From assembly GCA_023137005.1 (NCBI GenBank), contig JAGLQE010000378.1, positions 1 to 6,691 of the forward strand: a stretch of DNA of 6,691 nucleotides. The letters are read 5' to 3'. The translations under genes were made by a program, and so were the position numbers. This document shows, in pieces, positions 1-6,500 of the stretch; within the stretch, counting starts at the first letter, position 1; each line of letters starts with the position of its first letter. The DNA comes from Thermoplasmata archaeon (lineage in GTDB: Archaea > Thermoplasmatota > Thermoplasmata > SG8-5 > JAGLSY01). The notes beneath the pieces were generated by a model. It worked only from the letters and a program-made list of their open reading frames with translations. It was not told the DNA's origin and did not search any database.

Positions 1-92
1 CAGGTTGTATATGGCGTATGAATGGTATCATCGGTCTAAGAAGGCGTACCTTCCAAGGTTATACAATGTCCTTCTATGACCTCGTCCCTTCC

Positions 93-114
93 CCGATAAT
101 ACAGGTTGTATCGG
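93..114. repeat. Short inverted repeat CCGATA-N10-TATCGG
   Basis: A perfect 6-base stem encloses a 10-base loop and lies 20 bases before the larger inverted repeat. The loop contains most of CAGGTTGTAT (102-111), a 10-mer also found at bases 1-10. It may belong to a structured element cut by the left edge of the window; the evidence is thin. Confidence 0.25.
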
Positions 115-134
115 CGGGTGCACGGTTATTGTTA

Positions 135-177
135 TGCTCAATCCACTATATGTATATTACCTATATTGGGCTGAGTA
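135..177. repeat. Imperfect inverted repeat / hairpin, 16-base arms
   Basis: Arms 135-150 and 162-177 pair with two mismatches (141/171 and 146/166) and two G-U pairs, around an 11-base loop at 151-161. It is not followed by a T-run, so it does not look like a standard terminator. It could be RNA structure at the 3' end of something upstream, or a DNA palindrome. Confidence 0.4.
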
Positions 178-423
178 GAAGATGGTGAAAGTAGGTCGGG
201 TATAAAAAGGTAACCCTTAAAACATCAGGTTTTTGAGAGATTTACAGCAATGAACTGGCAGTTTGCTTTTTTCATTTGTGAGATCGCCCCATATTGACAG
301 AGTATTGCCCCCGGATATCTTTCCAGAACCATGACATTGCAGATGCTCTATTATGAAGAATGATCTAATACTATATTATACAGATTATCTAACTATCTAT
401 GGTATGATGATATCTATTAAGAA

Positions 424-432
424 TAAATATAT
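424..432 (+). promoter_or_regulatory. Candidate archaeal TATA box (TAAATATAT)
   Basis: TAAATATAT, preceded by the purine-rich TTAAGAA that could act as BRE, lies about 50 bases before the start codon. An archaeal start site about 25 bases downstream would fall near 450-455, giving a short leader that still contains the Shine-Dalgarno. A second candidate, TATATTATA at 372-380, would give a longer leader. The surrounding AT-richness weakens both calls. Confidence 0.4.
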
Positions 433-435
433 GTT

Positions 436-450
436 ATGATGTCTTATCAT
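436..450. promoter_or_regulatory. Small palindrome ATGAT-N5-ATCAT at the predicted transcription start
   Basis: Perfect 5-base arms are separated by GTCTT. The site lies just downstream of the candidate TATA box and would overlap or abut the transcription start. This is a common place for an archaeal repressor operator. The arms are short and AT-rich, so chance occurrence is quite possible. Confidence 0.25.
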
Positions 451-468
451 TATTATCTATAATAATAA

Positions 469-474
469 AGGTGA
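469..474 (+). promoter_or_regulatory. Ribosome-binding site AGGTGA
   Basis: AGGTGA is complementary to the CACCU core of the archaeal/bacterial 16S rRNA 3' end and lies 6 bases before ATG 481. Its last three bases (472-474) are an in-frame TGA, which rules out any start farther upstream. Confidence 0.8.
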
Positions 475-480
475 GGGAAT

Positions 481-558
481 ATGAAGAAATTAAGTGCAAC
501 CTTGTTAGTGCTAGTTATGATAATGTCGAGTATGGTCCCATTGGCCAGTGTTATGGGT
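481..558 (+). other. Signal peptide, residues 1 to about 26
   Basis: The N-terminus has two lysines at positions 2-3, a hydrophobic stretch from about residue 4 to 25 rich in Leu, Val, Met and Ser, and then a polar, charged segment (GEKAQPEPLF). This is the layout of a Sec signal peptide. The cleavage site is uncertain. It probably lies near residues 23-26, because no clean Ala-x-Ala motif is present. It directs the protein outside the cell, which fits the many N-glycosylation sequons downstream. Confidence 0.85.
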
Positions 559-3500
559 GAAAAGGCCCAGCCAGAGCCATTGTTCGCAGGAGGTGACGGA
601 AGTATAGGTGATCCGTACCAGATCTCGAATGTCTGGGAACTACAAAGCATGAATGCTAGTCTTGGTTCCCATTTTATCTTGATAAATGACATTGATGCCA
701 GCAATACAACTGCGTGGAACAGTGGAGGTGGGTTTGAGTCAATTGGAAATGACATTACTGCATTCAATGGTTTTCTGGATGGCGGAGGCCATGTGGTCTC
801 CGGCCTATATATAAACCGTCCTGCAACTAATTCTGTGGGGTTATTCGGTGAAACTGATATAAACTCGGAGATAGAGAATATCAATCTGGAGAATTTCATC
901 ATAACTGGAGCGGATTATGTTGGCGGCCTCGTTGGAAGATCAAGTGGAGGTTCTATCACGAACTGCTACACCATGGGTAGTGCTAGTGGAGGTAATATTG
1001 TTGGTGGCTTCGTTGGAAGATCAACTGGAAGTTCTATCACGAACTGCTACAGCACAGGTAGTGCCATTGGACATTGGGATATTGGTGGCTTCGTTGGAGA
1101 TAATGCCGCAACAATTACGAACTGCTACACTACGGGCAGTGCCAGTGGTGATAGTTATGTTGGCGGCTTCGCAGGACTTAATCTTGCTGTTATCACAAAC
1201 TCCTATAGCACAGGTAATACCAGCGGAACTGGTACTGATGTCGGCGGCTTCGCTGGACTGGATATGAACTCCATCGCGAATTGCTTCTGGGACACCGTGA
1301 CCTCTGGACAGGCAAGCAGTGATGGGGGAACAGGAAAGAACACAACCAACATGATGAACAACTTCACCTTCACAAATGCTGGCTGGGATTTTGACAATAC
1401 CTGGTTCTCGGTCAATGAAAGCACAAGACCCTTCCTCAGGATGGAATACAATACCAAGATCACAAATTCACATCAACTTCAATTGATGGCCATGAATCTG
1501 ACTGCGGATTACGAGCTGGGCAATGACATAGATGTGAGCGATACCAGTGTGGCTTCGCAGATGTGGGGAACCAATGCCAGTAATGGGGGCAAGGGATTCC
1601 TGCCTGTCGGCAATAATTCAGACCCCTTCACTGGGAGCCTAGACGGGGGTGGAAGCACTATTGATGGTTTGTTCATAAAACGTCCGAGTGAATACTTCGT
1701 GGGACTCATCGGCTTGGGAATCGTAAATTCTGCTGTGAGGAACTTTGGTCTTACGGGAGTGGATATCGAGGGATATCAGAGCGTGGGGCCAGTTCTCGGT
1801 CAGGGTATAAATTGTTTTGTTGAGAATTGCCATGTAACTGGTAGTGTGATCAGTTATGATGGATGGGCTGGAGGGATCATCGGTTATAGTTGGGGCGGAC
1901 CTGTCAAGAATTGCACTGCAAATGCAAATGTAACAGACCTATCTAGTGGTGATACGGGAGGAATTGCAGGAGTGAACCAAGGCGGAGGTATCATAGAAAA
2001 TTGTACCTCATATGGTAAAATAACAGGTTTTGGCTCCCCTACTGGCGGAATTGTAGGAGATCTAAGGAATGGAACTATCAATAATTGCAGATCCTATGGG
2101 AATGTAAGCAGCAATAACACTGGGTGGATAGGAGGAATTGCGGGACGCATTTCAGATACCGATGGCATAATTATGAATTCAAGATCTTACAGTGATGTAT
2201 ATTCTCCGCTCAGCCTTGTCGGTGGTATTGTTGGCGGGGGTCGGGGCGAGATCAGCAATTGCATCTCAAATGGCAATGTTACCGGATTCGATTCAGTAGG
2301 GGGAATAAGTGGAAGGATGAGCGACGGTGGCCTTGTGACCAATTGTATGAACAATGGCACAGTAAATGGAGCTAACAACAATGTTGGAGGTATCGTGGGA
2401 GAGCTGGCCAATGGAAATGTCATAGGGTGCACCAATTATGGGGATATATACAATGATAATTTTGGAGCTGGAGGAGTCATTGGACTCAGCTGGAGCCTTG
2501 GCACCAGCATCATCAGCAATTGCCACAATCATGGTAATATTACTGGAAGGGACTACAATGGCGGGGTCGTAGGGGCATTGCAGGATGATGGAAGGGTCGA
2601 TAATTGCACAACCACAGGAAATATAGCCCTGGTTACTGGCGGCAGCCTGTCCGGAGGATTTGCCGGGCTCTGCGATGATTCCAGTTCAATAAGGGACTCA
2701 TGGTCGTCTGGAACCGTTGATGGTGGAACAAGACCGGGAATGGCCGGCTTCATTGCCGAGAACAGTGGAACTATCATCAATTGTTATTCTACCGGTAATG
2801 TGACTGGTGGAAATGAGAACGGTGGTTTCTCATGTTTCAATTATGGCACAGGCCAGATATACGACTCTCAGGCCTATGGCAATGTGTCAGGATACGGAAC
2901 CATCGGAGGCTTCACCTCCCATAACACTGGCACCATTGAAAATTCAACAGCATATGGTAATGCCTCGGGGACATTGGACGAGATTGGTGGCTTTGCCGGG
3001 GATAATAGTGGCGGTTCGATCGCTTACTGCTCCGCATATGGTGACGCTACTGGAAATAACCTAGTGGGCGGCCTTGTTGGGCGGTTGAATGGTGGAACAT
3101 TGACGAACTGCAATGCCACTGGTAACACCACTGGAACTGGTGATAACATAGGTGGTCTGGTCGGAGAGGTCACAAGCGGAAGTGTTGACTCCTGCCAGGC
3201 ATATGGGGATGTGAAAGGAGATAGCTTTGATGTCGGTGGTCTAATCGGGGAGAACCAGGGTTCTGTTTCCAATTCTATCTCTTATGGAATGGTTAACAAC
3301 ACTCTCATCAACACAGGAGGCCTCATCGGTTACCAGACCTCGTCCGGTACAGTGACAGGTAGCCAGGCTAATGGAGACGTCTTCGGAGGTCTATCTTGGA
3401 TCGGGGGGCTGATCGGGATCAATGAGGGCCTGGTGGATGACTGCCATACTTACGGCAATACTACGGGCTATGGCGTCAACACGGATGCTGTAGGGGGCCT

Positions 3501-6500
3501 CATCGGTGAGAACTGGGGGCCAGTATCAAACAGTACATCTCATGTAACTACAAGAGGTGATGATAAAGTAGGCGGGTTGATCGGATTCAATATAGCAGGA
3601 AACATAATTGGCTGCGAAGCCTATGGTAATACAACCGGTAGTGGATGGTATGTCGGTGGCCTGGTAGGCGACCACGCTGGGGAGATATACTCCAGCTTCA
3701 CTTCTAACTATGTCACAGGAGTTAATTTTGTTGGGGGTCTTATTGGGGATCATACCGGTAACAGCAATATAACTGGCTGTTGGAGCGAATCCATGGTTTT
3801 CGCATCAGGTTCGAGTGCGGGAGGGCTAATCGGTTCCTCATCTGGAGCACCAATATCAGAATGCTATGCCACAGGATATGTAGAGGGAACCATGTCTGTT
3901 GGTGGATTGCTTGGCTGGTACGGTGGCGGAACAGCCTCATTGAACAAGAGTTACGCTACTGGAGATGTGAATGGAACGAGTCGCGTAGGTGGCCTGATCG
4001 GAGGCCAGTTTGGAAGCAATATTCTTGACTGCTATGCTACAGGAAATGTGAGTGGACAGAGTTCCGTGGGTGGTTTCGCAGGGGGACCTGGGGGCTTTGT
4101 CGAAAACTGCTATGCTACAGGAACAGTCACAGGCACAACGGATATTGGAGGTTTCTTTGGAAACCATTCTCTTGCGGGTAGTCTAAATAACTGCTTCTGG
4201 GACAATCAAACATCTGGAACCAGTATTGGAGTTGGCGTAGGGGGTCCTGAAGATGTTACAGGATTGCCAACCGTACAAATGATGCAGAGCTCAACATTCA
4301 CAGATGCTGGCTGGGACTTTACCACGGTTTGGGGAATACTTGAAGACAGTACCTACCCATTCTTGAGAGCTTTGTTACCAGGGCCAGTATATAATGTTAA
4401 CACCGGCGAGAACTTCACAACAATACAGGCAGCAATAGACGATACGGACACGCTGGACGGACACACAATTACTGTGGAGGCAGGAACTTACAATGAAAAT
4501 GTCGTGGTAAACAAGCAACTCACGATCATCGGTAATGGTTCTGCAAACTCAATTATTGATGCTCAACTGGTAGGTGACACAGTCTTAATTACAGCTAACT
4601 GGGTGAACATTTCTGGCTTTTCCATGATCAACTCAGGACCAGTCTGGGATGATGCATTGATCGAACTATATCAGGTTCAGAATTGTAATGTTTCGGAAAA
4701 CAGTCCTCATGATGGCGACTGGGAAGGCATATATCTGGAGGGATCGAGTTACAATACCCTATACGGAAATTACCTGGATAATAATGATCGGGGGATATTT
4801 GCACGAGATTCACTTTATAACGATATATCTTACAATACGATCCTTAATGGCTATGATTCTATTGACCTATTATCGGGTTCGAATTATAACAATGTCATTG
4901 GGAACACAGTGAACGGTAATACCTACGGCCTGGCGATTTCCACAAGTGGAAATACAATAACCGATAACAAGTTTTCAGGAAATTCCAATTACAATATTCA
5001 AATATCCGGTGGAGGGAACTCCAATGTGATTTCCAATAATTACATAAATAATTCCATCGTAAACTGGGGAGGCATATACTTTAATGGTGCTGGTGCCAAC
5101 ACCATTCACGATAATGTTATTTACAATAATAATATTGGAATTCTATTGTACCAGTCATCCGGCAGCCAGATATATAATAATACAATTCTTGATAATGACC
5201 ATGGTTTTTATATTCAATATTCCCATAATAATAATTTGACAAATAATGTAATAAGCAATTCAGTAGCTGGAATAAGAATGGTGAGCGACTCCAGTGGCAA
5301 TGATATCGTGGATAACAATATTACCGGAAGCTCCAGTATGGGATTTGACCTTGATTTCTCAACACTGAACAATTATATCTATCACAATAATATCATTGGA
5401 AATGCACTTCAGGCCGAGGACGATGGTGCGAACTTCTGGGACAATGGCTACCCATCTGGTGGGAACTATTGGTCAGATTATAACGGCACTGACCTCATGA
5501 GCGGGCCCACACAGGGTGTTCCCGGAGCGGACGGCATAGGCGACACACATTACAATGACACCTATGGCCAGGGCATACAGGGCGGGACAAATGAGGACAA
5601 TTATCCACTGATGACCCCAGAGGATATCGATGACAATCATCCACCCGGCTCCGTGGTTCTAGACCCGGCAAACTACTGGAATAATGGTGTGCTGACTCTC
5701 ATTGTGGACACCTATGATGCCAGGGGAACGATCACAGATATTCACCTGTGGTACAGTTTCGAGGGCGGTGCATGGACATTATTCGGTACGAACAGTACCG
5801 GCGACAGTTTCGATTTCAACTGGCCGGATGGCGAGGGCAATTACTCCTTCTACTCCATAGCCGAGGATGATTCAGGGAATGTGGAGGCTACTCCGATAGG
5901 CGCGGACACGACCGCGGGCTACGACTTCACCCTTCCAACTGTCGATGCCGGCATAGATATCATTTCCAATGTCCAGTTCCTTCAGAATGCTTCTGGCTCG
6001 GATGCCATGTCCGGTATCTCGCTTATAGATTGGCTGGTATTGACTGGTCCGGGTAATGTCACTTTTGGAGATATCAATGCCATAGACACCACCATAGAGG
6101 CTGATGTGGATGGCGATTATGTCCTGAGGATAAGGATATATGACCTTGCTGGAAACAATGCCTGGAGCCTATTCAATCTCACCTGGGACACCACCGCCCC
6201 CGTGGTCGATACAGGATCATATGAGGCAGCGAGCACTCTTATCCAACATAATGCTAATGTGACCGATGCGACCTCTGGTGTAGCCACCTATCTGTGGACC
6301 ATGGTCTCTGGACCTGGCAATATCACTTTCGGAACTGCCGATGCAGACAATACCACCATAGAGGCTGACGAGAACGGGACCTATGTCCTGCGGCTCAATG
6401 TCACGGACAATGCGGGTAACTGGAATTACGATGATATGATATTCATCTGGGATCAGATAGCCCCGGTCATGAGTCTGACATCTCCGGTGAACAATACCTT

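Larger units (their letters stand above)
386..459 (+). repeat. Four direct copies of TATCTA in the promoter region
   Basis: TATCTA occurs at 386-391, 394-399, 411-416 and 454-459. Three of the copies extend to TATCTAT, and two share the 8-mer ATTATCTA (384-391 and 452-459). They flank the candidate TATA box. They could be binding sites for a regulator, or a by-product of the AT-rich composition. Confidence 0.4.
1..480. other. Upstream region without a recognisable gene
   Basis: I find no convincing coding frame, tRNA or rRNA here. One plus-strand frame is open from the left edge to the TGA at 183-185, but its translation does not resemble a protein domain. Bases 1-180 contain the two inverted repeats and the repeated 10-mer described separately. 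Bases 180-350 have T-runs at 230-234 and 267-272 that could end an upstream transcript, but nothing confirms this. Bases 355-480 are markedly AT-rich and hold the promoter elements of the large gene. Confidence 0.7.

Noticed and set aside
3..185. Plus-strand frame open from the left edge to TGA at 183-185, possibly the end of an upstream gene
   Set aside because: Its roughly 60 residues show no recognisable motif or regular protein character, and the inverted repeats lie within it. It cannot be excluded without the left flank.
219..272. T-runs at 230-234 and 267-272 as a terminator of an upstream gene
   Set aside because: No upstream gene is visible and no strong stem precedes the runs. Archaeal T-tract terminators cannot be called from this alone.
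250..297. Tiny frame (ATG 250, 15 codons) downstream of TATAAAAAGG at 201-210
   Set aside because: It has no convincing Shine-Dalgarno and the peptide is too short to judge, so there is no support beyond chance.
404..410. ATGATGA, a match to the C box of archaeal C/D guide RNAs
   Set aside because: No CTGA D box or D' box follows within the expected distance, so no C/D RNA can be built.
453..902. 149-codon open frame on the minus strand
   Set aside because: It lies opposite the promoter, signal peptide and first cap of the large gene. Its translation is low in domain-like features, and the plus-strand frame has clear motifs throughout.
917..1267. 116-codon plus-strand open frame with its own internal repeats (ASLEDQ...LSRTAT)
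   Set aside because: The repeats are only the GLUG DNA repeats read in another frame; the 27-codon period is the same.
2807..3064. 85-codon plus-strand frame, and similar 60-82-codon frames across 1203-4167 on both strands
   Set aside because: All lie inside the 2070-codon frame, are short, and show no domain. Repetitive Gly/Thr/Asn codons easily leave other frames open.
1780..4200. CRISPR or other non-coding tandem repeat array
   Set aside because: The regular period is in the protein (26-31 residues), the DNA units are diverged, and the frame stays open through all of them. There are no identical repeats with unique spacers.
4387..5625. AT-rich composition of the beta-helix coding region as a sign of horizontal transfer
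   Set aside because: The AT-richness follows from the Asn, Ile and Tyr content of the beta-helix coils. The flanking parts of the same frame are continuous with it.
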